From assembly GCF_025999835.1 (NCBI RefSeq), contig NZ_AP025628.1, forward strand, positions 1,984,001 through 2,048,000: 64,000 nucleotides of DNA, given 5' to 3'. Every line of letters begins with the position of its first letter. Position 1 is the stretch's first letter. The stretch comes from Caldinitratiruptor microaerophilus. GTDB lineage: Bacteria; Bacillota; Sulfobacillia; Symbiobacteriales; ZC4RG38. The notes beneath the pieces are model-generated. The model saw only the letters and a program-made list of their open reading frames with translations, did no database searches and was not told where the DNA came from. Made by a program: the position numbers and the translations under genes. This document shows positions 29,430 through 37,324 of the stretch, in pieces.

Positions 29430-30482
29430 TCACGGCAGGACCTGGATGATGCCGGGGTGCTCCTCGGTGCACTCGCCGATGATCGCCGGCGCCGGAGCCC
29501 CGGCCTCCCGGAGGGCCGCCACCAGATCGCCGGCCCGGTGAGGCGCGATCGGGATCAGGAGCCCGCCGGAGGTCATGGCGTCGCAGAGGAGCGTTCGGAT
29601 GGGTTCCTCGAGGGCATCGTCGTAGATGACCTTGTCCTCGAGCCACTTCCGGTTGTTCCGGCTGCCGGCGGGGAACACGTCCTGGCGGGCGTACTTCTCC
29701 GCCCCCGGCAGGAGGGGAACCCGGCCGGCGTGAATCCGCATGCCGACTCCGCTGGCGCGGGCCATCTCGGAGGCGTGGCCGAGGAGGCCGAACCCCGTCA
29801 CGTCGGTCATCCCGCGGACCTCGAAGGCCAGGACGGTGTCCACCAGGTTGTTGAGGGTCGTCATGACCCGGATCGCTTCGGCGATCTCGGCCGGTTCGGC
29901 GAGTCCCCGCTTGATCGCCGTGTTCACCGTCCCGGTGCCGATGGGCTTGGTCAGCACCAGCTTGTCGCCCGGCCGGGCGCCGCCCTTCGTGCAGACGCAG
30001 GTGGGGTCGATCAGCCCCACGACGGCCATCCCGTACTTGGGCTCGGCGTCGTCGACGGAGTGGCCGCCCAGGATGATCACGCCGGCCTCCCGGGCCTTGT
30101 CGGCCCCGCCCCGGAGGATGTCCGCCAGCCACTCTCCCGGGAGCTTGCCGACCGGGTAGCCCACCAGGTTCAGGGCGACGACAGGCCGGCCGCCCATCGC
30201 GTAAATGTCCGACAGCGCGTTCGCCGCGGCGATCTGGCCGAAGGCGTACGGATCGTCGACGATCGGGGTGAAGTAGTCGACCGTCAGCACCAGCGCCAGG
30301 TCGTCGGTCAGCCGGTAGACCGCGGCGTCGTCGGGGTTGTCGAGGCCGACGATGACCTCCGCCGACGGCACCATCTGGGGCAAGTAGCGCAGAACCTGCG
30401 CCAGATCGGCAGGGCCGATCTTGCACCCTCAGCCGGCCTTGCTGGTCGTCTGGGTGAGGCGGATGCGCTCGCCCTCGGTCAC
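29430..30482 (-). CDS. selD: Selenophosphate synthase SelD with predicted selenocysteine
   Basis: SelD makes selenophosphate from selenide and ATP. A GTG at 30482, preceded by GGGGAGGTG, opens a frame that contains TGA at 30431-30429 and continues unbroken for the rest of the gene, 350 residues in all. The N-terminus is IRLTQTTSKAG-U-GCKIG, aligning Sec18 with the catalytic Cys/Sec and Lys21 with the essential Lys of known SelD proteins. A hairpin follows the TGA. Later motifs VDYFTPIVDDPYAFG, GHSV, GTGTVNTAIKRG and DVTGFGLLGHA are complete. A truncated start at TTG 30383 would lose the catalytic residue. It sits five bases after selA. Confidence 0.93.
30403..30431 (-). promoter_or_regulatory. 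Putative bacterial SECIS hairpin at the selD UGA codon
   Basis: Seven bases after the TGA (30431-30429), AGATCGGC (30421-30414) pairs perfectly with GCCGATCT (30410-30403) around a 3-base loop CCT. The loop lies about 16-18 bases from the UGA, where SelB-binding hairpins usually sit. The loop sequence lacks the G seen in the E. coli fdhF SECIS. Confidence 0.65.
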
Positions 30483-30487
30483 CGCTG

Positions 30488-31912
30488 TCACCTCCCCTGC
30501 CCGGCGGCACGGGCCACGGCCGCGGCCACCAGGGGGATCTCGTCCGGCCAGAGCGTGCGCGGGTCGAGGAGGACCTCGCCCCGCTGGACCCGGGCCAGGA
30601 CGGGCGGTTCGTGGGCCCGGAGCCCGGCCTCGACCTCGTGGGCCGGCCGGCCGGTGGGCTCCACGGCCACCAGCACGGTGGGGATCTCCACGCCCGGCAG
30701 CGATCCGCCGCCGACGGCCGAGAAGCCCTCGGCCAGGCGCACCCGGACGGCGTCACCGGCCTCCTGGCGGATGCGCGCCGCCAGGGCCTCGGCGACCGGC
30801 TGCAGGTCCTCCGGCCGCAGGGCGAGCATGCGCAGGATCGGGATCCGGGCGGCGGCCCGGTCGGGCTCGAGGTAGAGCCGGAGCGTCGCCTCGATCCCGG
30901 CGAGGGTCAGCTTGTCGACCCGCAGGGCCCGGGTGAGCGGGTGGCGCCGGCAGCGGTCGACCAGGGAGCGCCGCCCCACGATGAAGCCGCCCTGCGGGCC
31001 GCCCAGGAGCTTGTCGCCGGAGAACGTGACGAGGTCGGCGCCGGCGGCCAGGAGCTCGGGCATCGTGACCTCCGGCTCCAGGCCGAGCCGGCGGAGGTCG
31101 AGCATCACCCCGGAGCCCCAGTCGACCAGGAGCGGCAACCCGTGGCGGTGGGCCAGGGCGGCAAGGTCCGCCAGGGGCGGCGCCTCGGTGAAGCCGATCA
31201 CCCGGAAGTTCGACTGGTGCACCTTGAGGATGGCGGCGGTCTCGGGCCGGAGGGCGTTCTCGTAGTCGCGCAGGTGGGTCTTGTTCGTGGTCCCCACCTC
31301 GACCAGGCGCGCCCCCCCCTGCACCATCACGTCCGGGACCCGGAACGAGCCGCCGATCTCGACCAGCTCGCCCCGGGAGACGATGACCTCCCGGTCCCGG
31401 CACAGGGCACTCAGCATCAGGAGCACCGCCCCGGCGCCGTTGTTGACCACCATGGCGGCCTCGGCGCCGGTCAGGCGGCACAGCAGTTCCTCCACGTGCG
31501 CGTAGCGGCTGCCCCGCTCGCCCGTGGCCAGGTCGAGCTCCAGGTTGTTGTACCGACCGGCCACCCGGACGATCGCCTCGATGGCTTCCTCGGCCAGGGG
31601 GGACCGGCCCAGGTTCGTGTGCAGCACCACGCCCGTCGCGTTGACGACGTGCCGCAGCCGCGGGCGCAGCCGGCGCTGCAGGTGCCGCTCGGCACGGCGC
31701 GCCAGCGCCTCGGGGCTGAGGTCCACGGCCTGCGCCGCCGCCTCGTCGGGCGCAGCCGCGATCTCCGCCCGGACCGCCGCCAGGACCTCACCCACGGCCT
31801 CGGTCACGAGTTCCCGGTCGTGCGCCCGGAGGAGGGCCTGCGCCGCCTCAGCGGACAGGATCTCGTTCACCGGGGGGATCTCCCGCAGCCGCTTCTGCTG
31901 CCATTCCTGCAA
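30488..31912 (-). CDS. selA: L-seryl-tRNA(Sec) selenium transferase SelA
   Basis: SelA converts seryl-tRNA-Sec to selenocysteyl-tRNA-Sec using selenophosphate. TTG 31912 is preceded by GGAGGGG; the 474-residue size is normal. An N-terminal tRNA-binding domain (about 1-80; LREIPPVNEIL) is followed by the fold-type I PLP domain with NATGVVLHTNLGRSPL, NNLELDLATGERGSR, NNGAGAVLL and the PLP lysine in TFSGDKLLGGPQGG (about 300). It is upstream of selD and bshC. The leader has a TATAAT and a strong hairpin. selB is not seen in the window. Confidence 0.96.
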   Translation of the reverse strand: MQEWQQKRLREIPPVNEILSAEAAQALLRAHDRELVTEAVGEVLAAVRAEIAAAPDEAAAQAVDLSPEALARRAERHLQRRLRPRLRHVVNATGVVLHTNLGRSPLAEEAIEAIVRVAGRYNNLELDLATGERGSRYAHVEELLCRLTGAEAAMVVNNGAGAVLLMLSALCRDREVIVSRGELVEIGGSFRVPDVMVQGGARLVEVGTTNKTHLRDYENALRPETAAILKVHQSNFRVIGFTEAPPLADLAALAHRHGLPLLVDWGSGVMLDLRRLGLEPEVTMPELLAAGADLVTFSGDKLLGGPQGGFIVGRRSLVDRCRRHPLTRALRVDKLTLAGIEATLRLYLEPDRAAARIPILRMLALRPEDLQPVAEALAARIRQEAGDAVRVRLAEGFSAVGGGSLPGVEIPTVLVAVEPTGRPAHEVEAGLRAHEPPVLARVQRGEVLLDPRTLWPDEIPLVAAAVARAAGQGR

Positions 31913-31953
31913 GGGCGCCCCTCCGCCCCTCTCACCGCTCGACCCCGCCTGCC

Positions 31954-32007
31954 GCCAGGGGCTCCTCGGTGGGGGAGCCCCTGGCGCGGCCGGACAGGAG
32001 CATTATA
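31954..32007 (-). promoter_or_regulatory. selA promoter -10 and leader hairpin
   Basis: A perfect TATAAT (32007-32002, minus strand) lies about 90 bases upstream of selA; the -35 is weak (TTGGGA at 15 bases). Between it and the start, GCCAGGGGCTCC (31954-31965) and GGAGCCCCTGGC (31974-31985) form a 12-pair hairpin in the 5' leader, a possible attenuation or stability element. Confidence 0.55.
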
Positions 32008-32405
32008 ACACACTGGCAGCGCTCCCAACGGCGCAGGGGGGTGGCACCCGGCCATTCGCCCGGTCCTGGAAGCGCTTCCCACGGGGAATCCGCCGTCGCG
32101 CCCCCTGGTCTCGCTGCGGCTGCGCCTTCTGCTCGTGGCCCTCACGGTCGTCCTGATCGCGGGCTTGACCCTCCTGGACATCTACCCGCCCAACGTGACC
32201 AGGAACGCCGGCGGGCTCGCAGGGCCAATCTCATAGGCCCTCAACCCCGCGCAGGGGGCGCAGCCCGTGACCGGGCTGCGCTCCGGGACGCCGATTCAGG
32301 GCCGGAGGCGGCCGGACCGCCGGCGGGCACCACCGCAGGCGTGCCGTTCTCCTTCGCCGTACACCTGCTTGCGACACTCGGCCAGCACCCGCGCATCCGC
32401 CAAGG
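32008..32405. other. Intergenic region with no supported gene
   Basis: About 400 bases. On the plus strand an open frame ending at about 32236 could encode a short hydrophobic helix (LRLLLVALTVVLIAGLTLLD) like the first membrane segment of a sensor kinase, but it has no start codon or ribosome binding site and may be a remnant. Nothing else is recognised. Confidence 0.4.
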
Positions 32406-33551
32406 CTAGTCCCCCGGCGAGGGCTCCGGCTCCGGCGGGATCACACCCTCCCTCTCCCGGGCATACGGGAGCACCATCCAGACGACGGTACCGAGCGCCA
32501 GGACGAGGAACGCGGCGAACACCGCCATCAGACCCCACTGGGCGGCGACCTGCCAGCCCTCCGGGGGCAGGTACTGGACGGCCTGTGCCCGGCGGGCGAC
32601 CTCCCGGAGGATCGCCGGGGGGGCGGCGGCCAGGGCCAGGACGAGGGCCCCGAGGAGGCCCGCGAGCCGGGCCTGTGGGCGCCCCGGCACGGCCAGGGCC
32701 AGCAGGACGAGGCCGAGCAGCGCGAGCACCGGCCCGGCCGCCAGCAGAACCGTGCCACCCGGCAGTGCGCCGATGGCCGCCCGGGCGACCTCGGGCAGGG
32801 TACGCCAGTACCACGGAGCCACGACCGCCTGGCCGCCCAGGCTCATCACCAGCACGGCGAGGCCCAGCTTGCGCCCCGCCCCGGCGTGGGCGGGAACGTC
32901 ACCGGGCCGGCCGGCCCACGCCGCGTACGCCGCCAGGTAGCCGCCGGCGAGCGCGAAGGCCGCGAGCAGGGCGTGAAGGAAGCGGGGCGCGCCCTCGGCG
33001 CCGGCGGCCGGAAGGCCGAGCCCCCGCGGGTCGGCCGAGTAGACGGCCATCCACCGCTCCGGCTGCAGCATGAACGCGTAGCCGCGGCTGAACACCATCG
33101 CCACGACACCGACGAGCAGGGAGACGCCGAGCAGGATCCACGTGCGAGCCTGGCGGAGGCGACGCCCGGCCAGCGCCGCCACGTACATGCCGTAGTAGGC
33201 AAGGATGAGGAGCCCCAGGGTCGAGAGCCAGGGCCAGCCCATGAGGACCGTCGCCGGGTAGAACAGGTTGCCGTACAGGAGCTGGATGAAGAGGAGGGGC
33301 GCCACGCCCAGTGTGATGGTCGCCGGCATGGCCACCGGCAGGAGCCCCGCAAGGCGGTCGGCCAGCTCGCGGTAAGCGGGCCGCCTCCGGCCGAGCAGGT
33401 CGGACACCAGGGTCAGCACGCTGCCGCCCAGCACGGCGGCCATTGGCAGGACGTGGAGGAAGAAGGTGAGGACCAGGAGGCTCTCCAGGAGCCAGACAGG
33501 CGCCGGCAGCGGGAGCGCCTCGGCCCGCGGGATGGGCATCGACGCCGGCAT
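32406..33551 (-). CDS. Cytochrome bd-like (CydA-type) membrane subunit without heme c
   Basis: A roughly 381-residue membrane protein with about nine hydrophobic helices. The ATG at 33551 follows GGAGG within the overlapping end of the upstream gene; a GTG at 33563 is possible. The first helix contains FFLHVLPMAAVLGGSVL and a later one LGVAPLLFIQLLYGNLFYP, the same layout as in the upstream subunit (HVYVAQFAVGGGIFL and TGVGIWFTIGLVSP). This suggests that both belong to the CydA-like superfamily and arose by duplication. It is translationally coupled to the cytochrome c-bearing subunit. A role as the second subunit of a bd-type or bd-like respiratory complex is inferred. Confidence 0.7.
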   Translation of the reverse strand: MPASMPIPRAEALPLPAPVWLLESLLVLTFFLHVLPMAAVLGGSVLTLVSDLLGRRRPAYRELADRLAGLLPVAMPATITLGVAPLLFIQLLYGNLFYPATVLMGWPWLSTLGLLILAYYGMYVAALAGRRLRQARTWILLGVSLLVGVVAMVFSRGYAFMLQPERWMAVYSADPRGLGLPAAGAEGAPRFLHALLAAFALAGGYLAAYAAWAGRPGDVPAHAGAGRKLGLAVLVMSLGGQAVVAPWYWRTLPEVARAAIGALPGGTVLLAAGPVLALLGLVLLALAVPGRPQARLAGLLGALVLALAAAPPAILREVARRAQAVQYLPPEGWQVAAQWGLMAVFAAFLVLALGTVVWMVLPYAREREGVIPPEPEPSPGD

Positions 33552-33555
33552 GGAC

Positions 33556-34899
33556 TTATTCACCTCCGGTGAGCGCGCCGGCCCGGGCGAGGGCAGGCTG
33601 CTGGGCGGAAGCCGTCTGTCCAGGCGGGTTCAACGAGAGGAGGTAGGCCACCAGTGCCTTGCGCTCCTCGTCGGTCCCCACCAGCGGCGGCATGAAACCC
33701 TTCAGCCGGTCCAGGTGCTGCAGGCCGGTGTCCAGGAGCTCCTCGTTCCATCCCGCCACGAGCGGCCGGATGCCGTTGTAGCCGTCGATGGTGTGACAGC
33801 TCATGCACTGCACCCGGAAGACCTCCCGGCCGGCGGTGAGCGGATCGGCCTCGGCGGCCGACTTCACCAGGCTCCACCGGGCCTCGGCGAGCACGCTCCG
33901 GCCCTGCATGGCGGGGATGTCCCGGGCGTAGAGGCCGTTCGAGTAGAGCACCCCGTACACCAGGTAGGGCTTGCGGATCCCTTCCCGGACCCACTCGGTG
34001 CCGCCGGTGGCGACCAGGCCGAGCGCCAGCACCACCGCGGCGGCGACCGGGGTCACGTGCTGGGCCCGTGCAAAGGCGCCGTAGCGGGCGTAGAAGAAGA
34101 TGAGAGCCGATGCGGCGAGCGTGAAGAAGAACATCAGGCTGACCGGGGCCGCCCCACCGAGCACCAGCGCCCGGGCCGGGGCGGGCGCCACGGCGAGGAA
34201 CCAGATGCTCGTGAGCGGCAGGGCGAAGAAGCCCGGCATGAGCCAGTAGGAGGCGAACCGCACCATCTCCTCCCGGACGCGGGCATCCCGGGCCACGGGC
34301 GCCGTCAGGAGGCCCCACAGGCCGGCCAGGGCGAGGCTGGCCGCCGTGCGGGCGAGCATCGACGGCACGTACCCGGGGTTGAAGAAGGCATGCAGCACGT
34401 TCCCCGTCTCCGGCCACCGTCCGGGGGTGAGCATGAAGGCGACGATGCCGCTGATGACGGCCAGGCTGAGCCATGCCGCGGCCGCGTAAATGGCCCCGGT
34501 GGCGACGTGGGTGCGGGGGCTCATCCGGTCCCACCCGTAGTAGTAGAGCAGGGCGGCGGCGATCTCGACGATGAAGAACGTCCACTCGATGGCCCAGAAC
34601 CAGACGAAGTTGCGGATCAGCAGGGCGGTGCCGTGCGGGCTGACGAGGCCGATCGTGAACCAGATCCCGACCCCCGTCAGCGCCCCCAGCACGATCGTCA
34701 GGAGCAGGAAGATGCGGCTGTGGTAGCGCAGGTAGGCGAGCTGTTCCCTGTCGCCCTTGCGATGGGCGCGCCACTCGGCGACGGCGAGGAAGATGCCCCC
34801 GCCGACGGCAAACTGGGCGACGTACACGTGGACGATCGCCACGATCGCGATCAGCAGCCCGCCCCCGAGGCCGGGCAGCTCCCAGACCGGGTAGTTCAC
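33556..34899 (-). CDS. Cytochrome bd-like subunit I with fused C-terminal cytochrome c domain
   Basis: A 447-residue protein starting at GTG 34899. Residues 1 to about 320 form about eight membrane helices of the CydA type, with a conserved His in the first helix (IVHVYVAQFAVGG), YHSRIFLLLTIVLGALTG and a SPHG loop. After about 335 an extracytoplasmic class I cytochrome c domain carries the heme attachment site CMSCH (Cys365 to His369) and a Met ligand in GFMPPL near 402. Classical CydA has a Q-loop instead of heme c. Such fused forms are known in the wider bd superfamily and may use cytochrome rather than quinol as partner. It is first in a two-gene operon. Confidence 0.78.
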   Translation of the reverse strand: MNYPVWELPGLGGGLLIAIVAIVHVYVAQFAVGGGIFLAVAEWRAHRKGDREQLAYLRYHSRIFLLLTIVLGALTGVGIWFTIGLVSPHGTALLIRNFVWFWAIEWTFFIVEIAAALLYYYGWDRMSPRTHVATGAIYAAAAWLSLAVISGIVAFMLTPGRWPETGNVLHAFFNPGYVPSMLARTAASLALAGLWGLLTAPVARDARVREEMVRFASYWLMPGFFALPLTSIWFLAVAPAPARALVLGGAAPVSLMFFFTLAASALIFFYARYGAFARAQHVTPVAAAVVLALGLVATGGTEWVREGIRKPYLVYGVLYSNGLYARDIPAMQGRSVLAEARWSLVKSAAEADPLTAGREVFRVQCMSCHTIDGYNGIRPLVAGWNEELLDTGLQHLDRLKGFMPPLVGTDEERKALVAYLLSLNPPGQTASAQQPALARAGALTGGE

Positions 34900-35081
34900 C
34901 CTACCACCCCCAGGCTTTGTTCCTGTGGTATCAAATTAAATCACGGTGTTGAGCCGGACAATGATTCGGCAGGCCTAATTTCCCGTGCGACAAAATAGGC
35001 GAACTGGAACGCCCGGCGCAGACCCCTGTCCGGCAGGATCACCCAGGCCTCTGCCGTATTCCTTGGCGGGGGTGGGGGGCG

Positions 35082-36143
35082 ATGGTCCGGGTCCTGGGCG
35101 TCGACCCCGGCACGGAGAGCTTCGGCCTCTGCTGCCTCGAGGGTGGGGAGATGGCCTGGGAGGAGGAACTCCCGACGGCGGACCTCGGAGACGAGCCGGA
35201 CCGCCTCCGCGAGCACCTGGCGGCCCGGGGACCGTACGAGCTGATCTGCGGGCCGTCGGGGTACGGTTTGCCGTGGCGACTCGCCCGGGATCTTGAGGAG
35301 GACGACATCCGCCTGGCGGCCCTCGTCCGGCCCGGTGACACCGGGAGCGGGGGCATCGGCGCGTTCACGCGGGTGCTCCGCAACCTCGCCCGACTGCCCT
35401 GGCCGGTCGTGCTCGTCCCGGGCGTCGCCCACCTGGCCACCGTGCCGTCGCACCGGAAGGTGAACCGGATCGACATGGGCACCGCCGACAAGGTGTGCGT
35501 CGCCGCCCTGGCCGTCGCCGACTGGGCCCGCCGTACGGGTCGGCCGTATGCCGCAGCCCGGCTGGTCGTCGTCGAGGTGGGGGCGGCGTTCACGGCGGTG
35601 ATCGGCGTCGAGGGCGGCTGCATCGTCGACGGCCTGGGTGGTTCCAGCGGGGCACCGGGGTTCCGCTGCGGCGGCGCCATGGACGCCGAGGCCGCGTACT
35701 GGCTGGGGTCAGTCTCGAAGGCGACCGTGTTCTCCGGCGGCGTGTACCGGGTCGCCGGCCAGCCCGATCCGGACTGGCGGGGGTTCCTGGACGCGATCAC
35801 GAGTGGTGCCGCCCCCGACCGCTACCGCCTCGCCTGGGACTGGTGGCTGGAGGGGATCGAGAAGGCGGTCGCGGCGGTGGCAGTGAACGTGGGTGAGCCG
35901 CGGGAGGTCGTCCTGTCCGGGCGGGTGGGGCTCGAACCCCCTGTCGCCCGCGCGCTGGCGGAGCGGCTCCGGCGGTACGGGGGGGTGGCGGAGCTCCGGC
36001 CCCGGGCGCGAGCCAAGGCCGCCGCCGAGGGGGCCGCCGTCATCGCCGACGGGCTGGCCGGCGGGCGGTACGCCGGGCTCGTCGAGGCCATGCGGCTCCG
36101 GGAGGCCGGCGGAACGGTCCTGGACCACCTCTACTACGGCTGA
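35082..36143 (+). CDS. DUF1464 family protein (ASKHA-fold, predicted kinase-like)
   Basis: A 353-residue protein starting at ATG 35082 behind a G-rich ribosome binding site. The N-terminus VRVLGVDPGTESFGLCCLEG is a phosphate-binding loop of the acetate kinase/hexokinase/actin fold, and a second nucleotide-binding segment is seen near residue 165 (VVVEVGAAFTAVIGVEGG). This matches DUF1464, a family known mainly from archaea and some anaerobic or thermophilic bacteria; its substrate is unknown. It is 13 bases upstream of the threonine synthase-like gene, so the two are probably cotranscribed, but no functional link is established. Confidence 0.75.
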   Translation: MVRVLGVDPGTESFGLCCLEGGEMAWEEELPTADLGDEPDRLREHLAARGPYELICGPSGYGLPWRLARDLEEDDIRLAALVRPGDTGSGGIGAFTRVLRNLARLPWPVVLVPGVAHLATVPSHRKVNRIDMGTADKVCVAALAVADWARRTGRPYAAARLVVVEVGAAFTAVIGVEGGCIVDGLGGSSGAPGFRCGGAMDAEAAYWLGSVSKATVFSGGVYRVAGQPDPDWRGFLDAITSGAAPDRYRLAWDWWLEGIEKAVAAVAVNVGEPREVVLSGRVGLEPPVARALAERLRRYGGVAELRPRARAKAAAEGAAVIADGLAGGRYAGLVEAMRLREAGGTVLDHLYYG

Positions 36144-36156
36144 GGGAGGCGCCGGC

Positions 36157-37290
36157 ATGGAGTTCGTCTGCAACTCGTGCGACCACCACCACCGCGGCGC
36201 CGACGCGCCCTGGCGCTGCCCCCGCTGCGGCGGGGCGTTCGACCTGCGCCTGGAGGTCGACCTCCGGCGGCAAGCCATCGAGACCGGCCCTCCGAACCTG
36301 TGGCGCTACGCCGGGGCCCTGCCCCCGGTGCCGCCGGAGGCCCGCGTGAGCCTGGGTGAGCCCGTGACGCCCCTGGTGGAGTCGACGTGGGCGGGCGTGC
36401 CGGTCCGCTTCAAGCTCGACTACCTCTTCCCCACGGGCTCGTACAAGGACAGGGGGAACGCCGTCTTCGTCAGCGTCCTGCGGGCGGCCGGGGTCAGCGC
36501 CGTGGTCGAGGACTCCTCCGGCAACGCGGGGGCATCGCTCGCCGCCTACTGCGCCCGGGCGGGCATCCGCTGCACCATCTACGCCCCGGCGGACACCTCC
36601 CCCGCGAAGCTGGTGCAGATCCGGGCATACGGGGCCGAGGTCGTCGCCGTGCCCGGGTCCCGCGCCGAGACCGCCCGGGCCGTGCAGGTAGCCGCCGAAC
36701 GGACCTACTACGCCAGCCACAACTGGAACCCGATCTTCCTGCACGCCATGAAGACCCTGGCATTCGAGATGTGCGAACAGCTCGGCTGGCGGGCCCCGGC
36801 GGCCGTCGTGATGCCGTGCGGGTACGGGAGCGTGGTCCTCGGCGCGTACCTGGGGTTCCAGGACCTCGTGTCCGCGGGTCTCATCGACCGCCTGCCCCGG
36901 CTTGTCGCCGTCCAGGCCGCGGCCTGTGCGCCCCTGTACGCGGCGTACCGGGCGGAAGGCAGGGCGCCCGCGTGCTCGGGCCACACCCTCGCCGAGGGCA
37001 TCGCCTGCGCCGAACCCGTCCGCCCGGAGCGGATCCTCGAGGCGATCCGGGCGAGCGGAGGCGAGGTGATCGCGGTCTCGGAGGACGAGATCCTGGACGG
37101 GCTCCGGGCGCTCGCGGCGCAGGGGCTTTACGTCGAGCCCACCTCGGCGGTCGTGGCCGCCGCCATGAGCCGCCTCGCCGGGGAAGGCCGGCTCGAGCCC
37201 GGCACCGTCGCCGTCCTGACCGGCAGCGGACTCAAGGCCACGGAGAAGTTGGTGAGGGTCCTGACGACCGGGACCCAGGTCCGTTTCTGA
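36157..37290 (+). CDS. Threonine synthase-like PLP-dependent enzyme
   Basis: ATG 36157 is preceded by GAGGCG and gives a 377-residue protein. An N-terminal zinc ribbon (CNSC and CPRC) is followed by a fold-type II PLP domain: GSYKDRGNAVFVS with the PLP lysine (near 98), SSGNAGASLAAYCARAG, and the glycine-rich TGSGLKATEKL near the C-terminus. Threonine synthase turns O-phosphohomoserine into threonine; paralogues of this family perform other beta-replacement or elimination reactions, and the N-terminal region is shorter than classical ThrC, so substrate is not certain. It follows the DUF1464 gene closely. Confidence 0.85.
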   Translation: MEFVCNSCDHHHRGADAPWRCPRCGGAFDLRLEVDLRRQAIETGPPNLWRYAGALPPVPPEARVSLGEPVTPLVESTWAGVPVRFKLDYLFPTGSYKDRGNAVFVSVLRAAGVSAVVEDSSGNAGASLAAYCARAGIRCTIYAPADTSPAKLVQIRAYGAEVVAVPGSRAETARAVQVAAERTYYASHNWNPIFLHAMKTLAFEMCEQLGWRAPAAVVMPCGYGSVVLGAYLGFQDLVSAGLIDRLPRLVAVQAAACAPLYAAYRAEGRAPACSGHTLAEGIACAEPVRPERILEAIRASGGEVIAVSEDEILDGLRALAAQGLYVEPTSAVVAAAMSRLAGEGRLEPGTVAVLTGSGLKATEKLVRVLTTGTQVRF

Positions 37291-37324
37291 GCTCCGCCGA
37301 CCCCGGGAGGGTGTGCCCACCGGT

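Noticed and set aside
30383-30488. Treating selD as starting at TTG 30383
   Set aside because: This start has no ribosome binding site and removes the catalytic residue and Lys; the upstream frame with UGA aligns with the SelD family.
32100-32240. Small membrane peptide gene on the plus strand
   Set aside because: Hydrophobic segment is present but no start codon with ribosome binding site exists in frame; recorded only as possible remnant.
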